A stretch of 64,000 nt of DNA, from positions 2,108,001-2,172,000 of the forward strand of contig NZ_CP084874.1 of NCBI RefSeq assembly GCF_020526085.1, given 5' to 3'. Below the pieces are notes generated by a model that saw only the letters and a program-made list of their open reading frames with translations, had not been told where the DNA came from and made no database searches. A program made the position numbers and the translations under genes. This document shows, piece after piece, positions 1 through 9,123 of the stretch (its first letter is position 1; every line of letters starts with the position of its first letter). Source of the stretch: Klebsiella africana (lineage in GTDB: Bacteria > Pseudomonadota > Gammaproteobacteria > Enterobacterales > Enterobacteriaceae).

Positions 1-390
1 TTCGATGACGATATGCGGACACGCCTGCCTGAGCCGGGCAACCAGCGGCGGCAGCACCTCGGCGCCGACCACCTCGCTGGCGGCCACCCGCACTACGCCA
101 CGCAGCTCGGCTCTGTCGCGACTAAAGTTAGCCGCGGTGCGTGCCAGCGCCCGGGCGGTGTTGTCCATGGCCTCGGCGTGCACCCGCAGCGCCAGCGCCG
201 CGTCGGTCGCCAGCAGGCCGGTCTGCGAGCGGGTAAATAAAGCCTGGCCGAGTGCGGCCTCCAGCCCGGCAATATGGCGCCCCGCCGTTGGCTGGGTGAT
301 GTTCAGGGTACGCGATGCGCCCGATAAGGAACCTTCCTGCAGGACGGCGAGAAAGGTTCGGTACCACTCCCAGGGAATAGAGGTATTCAT
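1..390 (-). CDS. LysR-family transcriptional regulator (5' part only)
   Basis: The reverse strand opens at an ATG at 388-390 and stays open for 130 codons to the window edge, so the gene is cut by the window and only its N-terminal 130 residues are visible. It begins MNTSIPWEWYRTFLAVLQEG and continues with a LysR winged helix-turn-helix (about residues 10-60, including TLNITQPTAGRHIAGLEAAL). The start of the effector-binding domain follows. It is divergent from the epimerase-like gene across a 96-bp gap, the usual LysR arrangement, so that gene is the likely target (inference). The effector is unknown. Confidence 0.85.
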   Translation of the reverse strand, partial: MNTSIPWEWYRTFLAVLQEGSLSGASRTLNITQPTAGRHIAGLEAALGQALFTRSQTGLLATDAALALRVHAEAMDNTARALARTAANFSRDRAELRGVVRVAASEVVGAEVLPPLVARLRQACPHIVIE

Positions 391-486
391 ACAAAAATGT
401 ATAGCCGCTCGATAATGGTATGCAATTTCATTTGATATGAGCCGCAGGTAGGCTGTCAAGCATCCATTAGCGAACGGGGAAAGAGG

Positions 487-1473
487 ATGAACAGCAGCGG
501 CAAAGTACTTATTCTGGGAGCAAGCGGGGGTATCGGCGGGGAAGTGGCTCGCCGGCTGGTGGCGGACAACTGGCAGGTTCGGGCGCTGAAGCGCGGCGCT
601 CAGATTCGCGGTCCCGCAGATGGCATGCAGTGGATAGCCGGCGACGCGCTGGATGGCGGCCAGGTTGCGGCGGCGGCTGCCGGTTGCGACGTGATCGTCC
701 ATGCGGTGAATCCGCCGGGATACCGGTACTGGCGGCAGCAGGTACTGCCCATGCTGCACAACACCCTGCAGGCCGCCGAACAACAGCGGGCGTTAGTTGT
801 CCTGCCCGGCACGGTCTATAACTATGGACCGGATGCGTTTCCGCTGATTGCTGAAGAGGCCGCACAACAGCCGGTGACCCGCAAAGGCGCCATCCGGGTG
901 GAGATGGAGCTGGCGCTGAAGGATTACGTGCAGCGCGGCGGCCGGGCGTTGATTGTCCGGGCGGGGGATTTTTTTGGACCGCACGCCGGGAATAACTGGT
1001 TTTCTCAGGGGCTGGTCAAACCTGGTCAGCTTCCTCGCATCATTCGCTACCCGGGGGCGATCGGCGTGGGGCATCAGTGGGCCTGGTTGCCCGATGTCGC
1101 CGCCACCATCGCCGCGCTGCTGGCCCGCAGGCGCGAGCTCGAGCCGTTTTCTTGCTTTCATATGCAGGGCCACTGGGACCCGGACGGCAGCGAAATGAAT
1201 CAGGCGATCCAGCGGGTGGTCGCCCGCTATGGCGGCAGGGCGGCAGTGAAGTCTTTTCCCTGGTGGTTAGTGAAGCTGGCGGCGCCCTTCAACGCCACCC
1301 TGCGCGAAATGGTCGAGATGCACTATCTCTGGCGTCTGCCGGTACGCCTGTGCAACGATAAACTGGTTGATTTTCTCGGCGCGGAGCCGTGCACCCCGCT
1401 CGATCATGCAGTGCAGATGACGCTACAAGGCCTGGGTTGTCTGCCCGCTGGCGCGATAAACACCCAGGCGTGA
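487..1473 (+). CDS. NAD(P)-dependent epimerase/dehydratase-like oxidoreductase
   Basis: This 328-residue protein has a Rossmann fold of the extended SDR / NAD-dependent epimerase type. The dinucleotide-binding motif GASGGIG is at residues 11-17, and a TVYNYGPDAF segment lies where the catalytic region of the family is expected. A classical YxxxK pair is not obvious, so the chemistry cannot be named. A Shine-Dalgarno-like GGGGAAAGAGG precedes the ATG. It is divergent from the partial LysR gene, which may control it. The substrate is unknown and no pathway partner is seen next to it. Confidence 0.8.
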   Translation: MNSSGKVLILGASGGIGGEVARRLVADNWQVRALKRGAQIRGPADGMQWIAGDALDGGQVAAAAAGCDVIVHAVNPPGYRYWRQQVLPMLHNTLQAAEQQRALVVLPGTVYNYGPDAFPLIAEEAAQQPVTRKGAIRVEMELALKDYVQRGGRALIVRAGDFFGPHAGNNWFSQGLVKPGQLPRIIRYPGAIGVGHQWAWLPDVAATIAALLARRRELEPFSCFHMQGHWDPDGSEMNQAIQRVVARYGGRAAVKSFPWWLVKLAAPFNATLREMVEMHYLWRLPVRLCNDKLVDFLGAEPCTPLDHAVQMTLQGLGCLPAGAINTQA

Positions 1474-1507
1474 CGCGGCGAAGCGGATCGCAAACCGGGG
1501 TGTTATT

Positions 1508-1531
1508 GTGACCAAATCATAATAACGTCAC
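1508..1531. promoter_or_regulatory. Putative TetR operator, copy 1
   Basis: GTGAC at 1508-1512 and GTCAC at 1527-1531 form an inverted repeat with a 14-bp gap, 39 bp upstream of the TetR start codon. The same arms with the same gap occur upstream of the efflux pump (2188-2211). The identical spacing at two sites around one repressor gene suggests autoregulation by this TetR protein (inference). Confidence 0.6.
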
Positions 1532-1569
1532 TCGTTGTCAAACGATAGCGATCGCATTAAGCTAAACGG

Positions 1570-2184
1570 ATGACGAAAAATACCCCCCCCCCTGCAAGCC
1601 GTGGTCCCCATGACCACAGCGTTCGGGACCAGATTCTTGACGCGGCCATGGCGCACTTTAGTCGCTATGGCTATGAGAAAACGACGGTCACCGATCTCGC
1701 CAAAGCGATAGGCTTTTCCAAAGCCTATATCTATAAATTCTTTGACTCCAAGCAGGCGATTGGCGAGGCGATTTGCGCCAGCCGGCTGGAGAAGATCATG
1801 GTGGCCGTCAGCGCGGCTATCGCCGATGCGCCGTCTGCCAGCGAGAAACTTCGCCGCCTGTTCCGGGCACTGACTGAGGCCGGCAGTGAACTGTTTTTTG
1901 AGGATCGCAAACTGTACGACATCGCCGCTGTCGCAGCGCGCGATAAATGGCCTTCAACGGAACAGTATGCCGGTCATCTGCAGCAGCTGATTGGGCAAAT
2001 CCTTGTCGAAGGGCGCCAGGCGGGTGAGTTCGAGCGCAAAACCCCGCTGGATGAAGCGACCCTGGCGGTCTATATGGTGATGTGTCCTTTCATCAACCCG
2101 GTGCAACTGCAATACAATCTTGACACCGCGCCCACCGCGGCGGTGCTGCTTGCCTCCCTGATCCTGAGAAGTCTCTCCCCCTGA
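1570..2184 (+). CDS. TetR-family repressor of the adjacent RND pump, with a ten-C tract near its start
   Basis: This 204-residue protein has an N-terminal TetR DNA-binding domain (about residues 18-65, with KTTVTDLAKAIGFSKAYIYK) and a C-terminal ligand/dimer domain. It lies 74 bp upstream of, and co-oriented with, an RND adaptor and permease. GTGAC-N14-GTCAC repeats precede both this gene and the adaptor gene, so repression of itself and the pump is likely. Codons 5-8 contain ten consecutive C (1583-1592), which encode Thr-Pro-Pro-Pro. Slippage in this run would shift the frame before the HTH and abolish the repressor. The present length is in frame. The ribosome-binding site is weak. Confidence 0.85.
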   Translation: MTKNTPPPASRGPHDHSVRDQILDAAMAHFSRYGYEKTTVTDLAKAIGFSKAYIYKFFDSKQAIGEAICASRLEKIMVAVSAAIADAPSASEKLRRLFRALTEAGSELFFEDRKLYDIAAVAARDKWPSTEQYAGHLQQLIGQILVEGRQAGEFERKTPLDEATLAVYMVMCPFINPVQLQYNLDTAPTAAVLLASLILRSLSP

Positions 2185-2187
2185 TTA

Positions 2188-2211
2188 GTGACTATTGACT
2201 TTATTGGTCAC
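2188..2211. promoter_or_regulatory. Putative TetR operator, copy 2, upstream of the RND pump
   Basis: GTGAC (2188-2192) and GTCAC (2207-2211) form an inverted repeat with a 14-bp gap. One flanking base pair on each side extends the symmetry to TAGTGAC/GTCACTA. It lies in the 74-bp gap between the TetR gene and the adaptor gene and matches the spacing of the copy at 1508-1531. Confidence 0.6.
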
Positions 2212-2258
2212 TAGTCTGAGAATGCGGTCATCGTCCGGTCTTTTCATTAAGGTGACCC

Positions 2259-3368
2259 ATGCTCAGGCTCAATGCCGTCCATTTTGCCGTCTGCCTCCTG
2301 CCGCTGGCCCTCGCGGGCTGCGGCGAACCTGCCGATCATGACGACCCCCGCATCCGGCCGCCGCTGGTCCGGGTGGCGACCGTCGAGCGCGCAGAGGCCG
2401 GCTCGCGGGCCTTTACCGGCGTGGTAGTGGCCCGAACCCAAAGCGACCTCGGCTTCAGGGTGGCGGGAAAAGTGCTTGAACGGCGGGTGGAAACCGGGCA
2501 GAGCGTCAGGCGCGGTCAACTGCTGCTGCGCCTGGATCCGTCTGATCTAGCCTTGCAGGCGCAGTCCCAACAGCGGGCCGTGGATGCTGCGCGGGCGCGG
2601 GCCAGGAAAGCGGCCAACGATCTGGCCCGCTATCGCGGCCTGGTGGCGAGCGGCGCCATCTCTGCCGCGGAATTCGACCAGATTAACGCCGCGGCAGAGG
2701 CGGCGAGAGCCGACCTCAGCGCGGCCCAGGCGCAGGCCAATGTGGCGCAAAACGCCACCGGCTATGCTGGACTGCTGGCAGACGCTGACGGCGTGGTGGT
2801 GGAAACCCTCGCCGAGCCGGGGCAGGTGGTCAGCGCCGGGCAGGTGGTTATCCGCCTGGCGCGGGCGGGGCAACGCGAAGCACGAGTACAGCTGCCGGAG
2901 ACGCTACGCCCGGCGGTCGGCAGCGAGGCGCTGGCGACACGCTATGGCAGCGAATCTCAGCCGGTCACGGCGACCCTGCGACTGCTTTCGGACGCGGCTG
3001 ACGCCACTACCCGCACCTTTGAAGCGCGCTATGTGCTGAACGGCGCGCTGGCGAACGCCCCGCTGGGGTCTACCGTGACTCTGCGTATCGGCAACGACCA
3101 GGCGCCAGGCCAGGTGCTGGAGGTGCCCCTGGCGTCGGTCTACGATCCGGGCAACGGCCCTGGCGTCTGGCGCATTACCTCTCGTCCGGCCACCGTCTCC
3201 TGGCAACCGGTAACTGTGCTCGGCCTGGATGATGAAACGGCGCGGGTGACCGGCCCGCTGAAGCCCGGCGAGCCCATCGTCGCCCTGGGCGCCCATCTTC
3301 TACACCAGGGCGAGGCGGTACGTCTGGCGGAACGACGCGAGCATAATGCCGCCGGGAGCCTGCCATGA
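2259..3368 (+). CDS. RND efflux periplasmic adaptor lipoprotein (membrane fusion protein)
   Basis: This 369-residue protein has a lipoprotein signal peptide ending in the lipobox LALAGC, with Cys21 as the lipidation site. A barrel/biotinyl-lipoyl segment follows (KVLERRVETGQSVRRGQ), then an alpha-helical hairpin rich in Ala and Arg (about 100-160). The second lipoyl half is LAEPGQVVSAGQVVIRLA, and the rest is a C-terminal beta-barrel. It would bridge the inner-membrane pump and an outer-membrane channel. Its stop overlaps the permease start by 4 bp (ATGA), so the two are translationally coupled. No outer-membrane factor gene is adjacent, so TolC or another channel is probably shared. Confidence 0.92.
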   Translation: MLRLNAVHFAVCLLPLALAGCGEPADHDDPRIRPPLVRVATVERAEAGSRAFTGVVVARTQSDLGFRVAGKVLERRVETGQSVRRGQLLLRLDPSDLALQAQSQQRAVDAARARARKAANDLARYRGLVASGAISAAEFDQINAAAEAARADLSAAQAQANVAQNATGYAGLLADADGVVVETLAEPGQVVSAGQVVIRLARAGQREARVQLPETLRPAVGSEALATRYGSESQPVTATLRLLSDAADATTRTFEARYVLNGALANAPLGSTVTLRIGNDQAPGQVLEVPLASVYDPGNGPGVWRITSRPATVSWQPVTVLGLDDETARVTGPLKPGEPIVALGAHLLHQGEAVRLAERREHNAAGSLP

Positions 3369-6300
3369 GCGCCGGGCGTTTTAATCTCTCCGCGCTGGCC
3401 GTTCGCGAGCGGTCGGTGACCCTGTTTTTAATTATCCTCATCTCCGTCGCCGGGCTGGTGGCGTTCTTCGGACTCGGGCGGGCGGAAGATCCGCCCTTCA
3501 CGGTCAAGCAAATGACGGTCATTACCGTCTGGCCCGGCGCCACCGCGCAGGAGATGCAGGATCAGGTCGCCGAGCCGCTGGAAAAACGGCTCCAGGAGCT
3601 GAAGTGGTACGATCGCACGGAGACCTATACCCGCCCTGGCATGGCGTTGATCACCCTGTCGCTGCAGGACCAGACCCCGCCTTCCGAGGTGCCGGAGCAG
3701 TTTTATCAGGCGCGCAAGAAGCTGGGCGATGAGGCGAAAAATCTGCCTGCCGGCGTCTCCGGCCCGATGATGAATGACGAATTCGCCGATGTCACCTTTG
3801 CCCTCTTTGCCCTGAAGGCGCGGGGAGAGCCGCCGCGGCAGCTGGTGCGTGACGCCGAAGCCTTACGCCAGCAGCTGCTGCATGTACCCGGGGTGAAAAA
3901 AGTGAATATCCTCGGCGAACAGGCGGAGCGTATTTATCTCTCCTTTTCTCATGACCGTCTCGCCACTCTGGGTCTCTCGCCGGAGGCGATTTTTGCCGCG
4001 CTGAACAGCCAGAATGTGCTGACCGCCGCCGGGGCTATCGAGACCCGTGGCGGGCAGATCTTTATCCGCCTCGACGGGGCGTTCGACCGCCTGCAGCAGA
4101 TCCGCGACACGCCGATTATTGCCGGGGGCAGAACGCTGAAACTGGCCGATGTCGCCACGGTTGAGCGGGGATATGAAGATCCCGCCACCTTCGTGATCCG
4201 CCATCAGGGCGAACCGGCGCTGCTGCTGGGGGTGGTGATGCGTGAGGGCTGGAATGGTCTGGCGCTGGGGAAAGCGCTGGACGCCGAAACCGCCAGCATC
4301 AATCAGAGCCTGCCGCTCGGCATGTCGTTGAGCAAAGTGACCGATCAGTCAGTGAATATCAGCGCCGCGGTCGATGAGTTCATGATCAAATTCTTTGTCG
4401 CCCTGCTGGTGGTGATGGCCGTGTGCTTTATCAGCATGGGCTGGCGCGTGGGCGTAGTGGTCGCAGCGGCGGTGCCTTTAACCCTCGCCGTGGTGTTTGT
4501 GGTGATGGCGGCGACCGGCAAAAACTTCGACCGCATCACTCTCGGCTCGCTGATCCTCGCCCTGGGGCTGCTGGTGGATGATGCCATTATTGCCATCGAA
4601 ATGATGGTGGTCAAAATGGAGGAGGGGTACGACCGCCTTAAAGCCTCGGCCTATGCCTGGAGCCATACCGCGGCGCCCATGCTGGCCGGTACCCTGGTGA
4701 CGGCCGTGGGTTTTATGCCTAATGGATTTGCGCAGTCCACCGCCGGGGAGTACGCCAGCAATGTGTTCTGGATCGTCGGTATCGCGCTGATTGCCTCCTG
4801 GATTGTGGCGGTGATTTTTACCCCCTGGCTGGGGGTGCACCTGTTACCGGACAGAAAGTCAACGGCGGCAGGCCACGCCGCGCTGTATGACTCCCCGCGC
4901 TATCAGCGCTTCCGTCGGCTGCTGACCCGGGTTATTGCTCACAAATGGCGCGTGGCCGCCGGGGTGGTGGCGCTGTTTATCGTGGCGATCCTGGGCATGA
5001 GTATGGTGAAAAAGCAGTTTTTTCCCACCTCCGATCGTCCGGAAGTGCTGGTTGAAGTGCAACTGCCTTACGGGTCGTCGATTAGCCAGACCAGCGCCGC
5101 GACGGCGAAAATTGAGCACTGGCTGCAGCAGCAGCCGGAGGCGAAGATTGTCACCAGCTATATCGGCCAGGGCGCGCCGCGCTTTTACCTGGCGATGGCC
5201 CCGGAGTTGCCCGATCCCTCCTTCGCCAAGCTGGTGGTGTTGACCGACGGGCAGGATGCCCGCGAGGCGCTCAAGCGGCGGCTGCGCGAGGCAGTGGCCA
5301 ATGGCCTGGCGCCGGAAGCGCGGGTGCGCGTCACTCAGCTGGTGTTTGGCCCTTATTCGCCTTATCCGGTCGCCTGGCGAGTGATGGGGCCCGATCCACA
5401 GACCTTGCTCGACATCGCCGAACGGGTTAAATCGGTGCTGCAGGCCAGTCCGCTGATGCGCACCGTCAATACCGACTGGGGGTCGCGGGTGCCGGTGATG
5501 CATTTCAGCCTCAATCAGGACCGGCTGCAGGCGAGCGGACTCAGCTCCCAGTCCGTCGCCCAGCAGCTGCAGTTCCTGCTGTCAGGGATCCCCATCACCA
5601 CCGTCCGGGAAGATATTCGCGCCGTGCAGGTCATCGGGCGCGCGGCGGGCGATATCCGGCTGGACCCGGCGAAAATCGCCGACTTCACCCTAGTGGGTAG
5701 CGGCGGGCAGCGGGTGCCCTTGTCACAGATTGGCGACGTGTCGATCAGAATGGAGGACCCACTGCTTCGTCGTCGCGATCGCACGCCGACCATCACCGTC
5801 CGGGGAGATGTCGCGGATAACCTGCAGCCGCCGGATGTCTCCACCGCGCTGATGAAACCGCTGCAGCCCATTATCGACTCGCTACCGCCGGGGTATCGCA
5901 TCGAGACGGCGGGGTCGATCGAGGAGTCAGGCAAAGCCACCCGGGCGATGGTGCCGTTATTTCCCATCATGATCGCCCTCACGCTGCTGATCATTATCCT
6001 GCAGGTGCGTTCGCTGTCGGCGATGGTCATGGTTTTCCTGACCGCGCCGCTGGGGCTGATTGGCGTGGTGCCGACGTTGCTGCTGTTCAATCAGCCGTTT
6101 GGCATCAATGCCCTTGTGGGTCTGATCGCTCTGTCGGGGATCCTGATGCGCAATACGCTGATCCTGATTGGCCAAATCCATCATAACCAACAGGCAGGGC
6201 TCGATCCGTTCCACGCAGTGGTGGAGGCGACGGTGCAGCGCGCCCGCCCGGTTCTGCTGACGGCGCTGGCGGCGATCCTGGCGTTCATTCCGCTCACCCA

Positions 6301-6457
6301 TTCGGTCTTCTGGGGAACGCTCGCCTATACGCTGATTGGCGGGACGCTGGGGGGAACCATCATGACCCTGATCTTCCTGCCAGCCATGTACGCGATCTGG
6401 TTTCGCATCCGCCCGGCGAACACGGTACAACAGACAGAGTTGCACCTTCAGAGGTAA
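3365..6457 (+). CDS. RND-family efflux pump inner-membrane permease
   Basis: This 1030-residue protein is the usual length for an RND proton/drug antiporter. It has a first membrane helix near residue 20, a large periplasmic porter loop, membrane helices at about 335-550, a second loop and a final helix bundle from about 865. The membrane-embedded Asp pair of the proton relay is in GLLVDDAIIAIE. It forms one unit with the upstream adaptor and is probably controlled by the TetR protein encoded just before it. The sequence fits the hydrophobe/amphiphile (multidrug) branch better than the heavy-metal branch. Its substrates cannot be deduced, and I do not equate it with a named Klebsiella pump. 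Confidence 0.92.
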   Translation: MSAGRFNLSALAVRERSVTLFLIILISVAGLVAFFGLGRAEDPPFTVKQMTVITVWPGATAQEMQDQVAEPLEKRLQELKWYDRTETYTRPGMALITLSLQDQTPPSEVPEQFYQARKKLGDEAKNLPAGVSGPMMNDEFADVTFALFALKARGEPPRQLVRDAEALRQQLLHVPGVKKVNILGEQAERIYLSFSHDRLATLGLSPEAIFAALNSQNVLTAAGAIETRGGQIFIRLDGAFDRLQQIRDTPIIAGGRTLKLADVATVERGYEDPATFVIRHQGEPALLLGVVMREGWNGLALGKALDAETASINQSLPLGMSLSKVTDQSVNISAAVDEFMIKFFVALLVVMAVCFISMGWRVGVVVAAAVPLTLAVVFVVMAATGKNFDRITLGSLILALGLLVDDAIIAIEMMVVKMEEGYDRLKASAYAWSHTAAPMLAGTLVTAVGFMPNGFAQSTAGEYASNVFWIVGIALIASWIVAVIFTPWLGVHLLPDRKSTAAGHAALYDSPRYQRFRRLLTRVIAHKWRVAAGVVALFIVAILGMSMVKKQFFPTSDRPEVLVEVQLPYGSSISQTSAATAKIEHWLQQQPEAKIVTSYIGQGAPRFYLAMAPELPDPSFAKLVVLTDGQDAREALKRRLREAVANGLAPEARVRVTQLVFGPYSPYPVAWRVMGPDPQTLLDIAERVKSVLQASPLMRTVNTDWGSRVPVMHFSLNQDRLQASGLSSQSVAQQLQFLLSGIPITTVREDIRAVQVIGRAAGDIRLDPAKIADFTLVGSGGQRVPLSQIGDVSIRMEDPLLRRRDRTPTITVRGDVADNLQPPDVSTALMKPLQPIIDSLPPGYRIETAGSIEESGKATRAMVPLFPIMIALTLLIIILQVRSLSAMVMVFLTAPLGLIGVVPTLLLFNQPFGINALVGLIALSGILMRNTLILIGQIHHNQQAGLDPFHAVVEATVQRARPVLLTALAAILAFIPLTHSVFWGTLAYTLIGGTLGGTIMTLIFLPAMYAIWFRIRPANTVQQTELHLQR

Positions 6458-6466
6458 TTCCACTTT

Positions 6467-6507
6467 CCCGGACCTGGGCGAGGCACATGGCCAGGCCAGG
6501 TCCCGGG
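6467..6507. terminator. Inverted repeat between convergent genes, possible terminator
   Basis: CCCGGACCTGG (6467-6477) pairs with CCAGGTCCCGGG (6496-6507) with one bulged base. It lies between the stop of the RND permease and the stop of the convergent lactate dehydrogenase gene. There is no T run, so an intrinsic terminator is only suggested. Confidence 0.4.
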
Positions 6508-6512
6508 CAGCG

Positions 6513-7697
6513 TCAGGCGGGTAAGGATACCGGCACCGCGTGGGTGCAGTGTTGGTCCCGTTCGAGGCGGTCAAGGCAATCGAGGCTAATCGCCGATGGC
6601 GAGGTCGCGCCGGTGAGGGTCATGGTGACTTTCATATCCTCGGCAAATAAGCGCAGCAGATGCGCCACGCCCGCTTCGCCCGCTGCGGCCAGGGCATAAA
6701 TATAGGCCCGACCGAGCAGCACGCCCTTCGCGCCGAGGGCCAGCAGGCGAATGACGTCCACGCCGGAGCGCACCCCGGAATCGGCAAGCACCGTCAGATC
6801 GCCGCCGACCGCATCCACCACCCTTGGTAGCGCCCGGGCGGTGGGGATCGCGCCATCGAGCTGTCTGCCGCCATGATTCGACACCACAATGCCATCGGCG
6901 CCCAGCCGCACGGCATTGCGCGCATCGTCGGCATCGAGGATCCCTTTGATGATTAATTTCCCTTGCCAGCTGTCGCGGATCCACTCCAGGTCGTGCCAGG
7001 CGATGGACGGGTCGAAGTTGTTGCTGATGAACCCCATATAGTCGTCCATGGTCATTTTGTGGCCGGTATAGGCTTCGATATTACCAAACGACAGGGGTCT
7101 GCCCGCCAACCCGACGTTCATCGCCCAGCGCGGATGGGTGCAGGCCTGGAGATATTGTCGCAGGGTGGCGTGCGGCCCGGACATCCCTGAGCGGTTATCG
7201 CGATACCGCGAGCCGGGGATTGGCATATCGACGGTAAATACCAGGGTTTTCATGCCAGCGGCCCAGGCGCGCTCCAGCGCGTTTCGCATGTAGCCGCGAT
7301 CCTTCAGTACGTACAGTTGGGACCAGAGCGCGCCGCTGGCCTGGCTCGCCACCTCTTCAATGGAGCAGACTGACACCGTGGATAAGGTGTACGGGATCCC
7401 GGCGCGGGAGGCGGCGCGGGCCGCCTGGACTTCGCCGCGGCGGGCGTACATCCCGGTGGCGCCGACTGGCCCCAGCGCCACGGGCATCGCCCATGCGTCA
7501 TCAAGGATCGTGGTCGCCAGGGTCGGTTCGCCCGCCCCGCACAGCACGCGCTGGCGAAGAGCTACCGAGGCAAGCTCGGCGGCGTTGGCGTTCATGGTGT
7601 TTTCCGCCACCGCGCCACCGTCAATATAATCAAAAAGGAAGCGGGGCAGACGGCGACGAGCGGCTTCGCGATAATCACTGGGGGCTGAAACAATCAT
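6513..7697 (-). CDS. lldD: FMN-dependent L-lactate dehydrogenase (LldD type)
   Basis: This 394-residue alpha-hydroxy-acid oxidase-family enzyme is colinear with E. coli LldD (396 aa). Shared segments are ALRQRVL near the N-terminus, [41 protein letters not shown] and the catalytic-base region [11 protein letters not shown]. It would oxidise L-lactate to pyruvate at the inner face of the membrane, passing electrons to quinone through FMN. It stands alone here: no lldP permease or lldR regulator is adjacent. It may therefore be a second copy or may act on a related 2-hydroxy acid. Confidence 0.85.
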   Translation of the reverse strand: MIVSAPSDYREAARRRLPRFLFDYIDGGAVAENTMNANAAELASVALRQRVLCGAGEPTLATTILDDAWAMPVALGPVGATGMYARRGEVQAARAASRAGIPYTLSTVSVCSIEEVASQASGALWSQLYVLKDRGYMRNALERAWAAGMKTLVFTVDMPIPGSRYRDNRSGMSGPHATLRQYLQACTHPRWAMNVGLAGRPLSFGNIEAYTGHKMTMDDYMGFISNNFDPSIAWHDLEWIRDSWQGKLIIKGILDADDARNAVRLGADGIVVSNHGGRQLDGAIPTARALPRVVDAVGGDLTVLADSGVRSGVDVIRLLALGAKGVLLGRAYIYALAAAGEAGVAHLLRLFAEDMKVTMTLTGATSPSAISLDCLDRLERDQHCTHAVPVSLPA

Positions 7698-8069
7698 TAT
7701 TATGTCCTTATGTTTTTTAACCTTAGTGGATGTTCTGCAGGTAAAAAAACTATAGGCCTCTAAAAACCGGCGAGGAAATGAAATATTAGCATTCCCACTA
7801 TTCCCTTATGGAATAATCTGCGTTGCACTCTGAGGTTGTTATTTTCTTTTAATACTAAGCGGCAAGGGCATTATTTTTTGCGCCGGGCGGGGATCGGGCA
7901 CAATAAATCAGCCCGGCCAGGCGACAGCGCCTTGCACCATTGCCACCAGGGAGAAGGAGAGGTCAGCGCGGTGCCTGCGTTTTCCGGGAGGTGTAAAGAA
8001 GGTGAATTTGAAATTGAGCTGGTGGTATCTTTTGCTAGCCTTTCTGAGGAGGACAGACGGAGCGATAGC
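7698..8069. other. Intergenic region with promoters of two divergent genes; no gene seen
   Basis: This AT-richer 372-bp gap separates lldD (reverse) from the small gene starting at 8070 (forward). A frame runs open from 7836 into the small gene, but the stretch before 8070 has no recognisable protein similarity and no good ribosome-binding site at its own start. I see no convincing operator. Confidence 0.5.
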
Positions 8070-8267
8070 ATGAAAGATAAAGACGAACAAACGGCATTGA
8101 TTGGCATGGCCATCGGCGCGGCGGTCATTAGCTTAGTGGCTACACAGAAGCAGATTAATCAAGGGAGTATTGTGGATGAGCTGGTGAGACTGGGCAGACA
8201 GAAGGGGGACGGGGTGGAAGATGAGGTTTTTGTTCAAGCCGCCCGCCTGGTCAGAAAAGGTATCTAG
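8070..8267 (+). CDS. Small unknown protein, faintly like the AriR/YmgB family
   Basis: This is a 65-residue protein starting MKDKDEQTALIGMAIGAAVI. I chose this ATG because a GAGGAGG sequence lies upstream (8047-8053), although its spacing is long. The 20-odd residues around ALIGMAIGAA and the following INQGSIVDELVRL have the layout of the small enteric AriR/YmgB regulators (a hydrophobic helix, then an N-rich turn, then an I..L...L helix). The similarity is too weak for a firm call. There is no signal peptide. It sits between lldD and suf and shares no obvious operon. Confidence 0.5.
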   Translation: MKDKDEQTALIGMAIGAAVISLVATQKQINQGSIVDELVRLGRQKGDGVEDEVFVQAARLVRKGI

Positions 8268-8680
8268 CCAGCTGCCACCCTGCCTGACCATCCATTTGCC
8301 CGTTACATCACGATTTTCATTCCCTTGATCGCGGCCTGGCGAGCGGCGATTGTTCCTTTGCGAAAGCGTCACGGGCTGGCGCTTTTTTATCCAGAACCAC
8401 AGGATCTGCTCCTTCTCCTGCCTTGCTGTACGGCCTGGTGACAACGTCACCTTACACCTCCCGGTTTCCGCGATAAACAGGAACCGGGTCATCTGCTATC
8501 GCATAAATCGGTATTTTCGATACATCTTTGCCATTGCGTGCGGATATAGAATGATTTCAAAATAACATATTATAAATCAATCCATTAAGTTCTCTTTGTA
8601 CGCCCTGATAATCCCCGGCCGAGGGTCTATGCTTATAAAAAGCGCTAAAGGGGGCAATACCCCTGCTGCAGAAGGGTTGA
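8268..8680. other. Upstream region of the suf operon; no gene seen
   Basis: About 410 bp lead to the Fur box of sufA. The last part is AT-rich and should hold the suf promoter plus IscR/OxyR/IHF-type control sites known for E. coli suf. I could not assign those sites individually. GGGG-CAATA-CCCC at 8651-8663 is a small hairpin. A 71-codon open frame at 8350-8565 has no recognisable features. Confidence 0.4.
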
Positions 8681-8699
8681 AGTGATAATCATTATCACT
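8681..8699. promoter_or_regulatory. Fur box upstream of sufA
   Basis: AGTGATAATCATTATCACT is a perfect 19-bp palindrome about C8690. It matches the Fur consensus at 15 of 19 positions by my alignment. It lies 44 bp before the sufA start, as in other enterobacteria, where Fe-Fur represses suf. Confidence 0.85.
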
Positions 8700-8743
8700 A
8701 ACATGGCGGTATGCCTTGATGGCGCCAACCTGGAGGTCTATCG

Positions 8744-9121
8744 ATGGAAGTACAAGCAGGAACCTTTAATCCCGCCGATTTCAGCTGGCAGGGACTGACC
8801 ATGACGCCGGCCGCTGCCGCGCATATTCGCGATCTGATGCGCAAGCAGCCGGACAAAAAAGGGCTGCGGCTGGGCATTAAAACCAGCGGCTGCGCCGGTT
8901 TTGGCTATGTGCTTGAAATGATTGCTGAGCCGGCGCCCGACGATCTGCTCTTTGAATCTGACGGGGCGAAGCTGTTTGCCCCACTGCAGGCGATGCCGTT
9001 CATTGACGGCACCGAGCTGGATTACGTCCGGGAAGGTTTAAATGAAATCTTTAAATTTCATAACCCGAAAGCGCAGCACGAGTGCGGCTGTGGCGAAAGC
9101 TTTGGGGTGCAGGCGGAGTAA
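8744..9121 (+). CDS. sufA: SufA, A-type Fe-S cluster carrier
   Basis: This 125-residue A-type carrier has the three conserved cysteines: one in SGCAGF and two in the C-terminal CGCGESF. It receives Fe-S clusters from SufBCD and hands them to apoproteins in the cytoplasm. The ATG follows GGAGGTCTATCG. It is the first gene of a tightly packed sufABCDSE operon (2 bp to sufB), which sits behind a perfect Fur box and so should be induced by iron limitation and oxidative stress. Confidence 0.97.
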   Translation: MEVQAGTFNPADFSWQGLTMTPAAAAHIRDLMRKQPDKKGLRLGIKTSGCAGFGYVLEMIAEPAPDDLLFESDGAKLFAPLQAMPFIDGTELDYVREGLNEIFKFHNPKAQHECGCGESFGVQAE

Positions 9122-9123
9122 CT

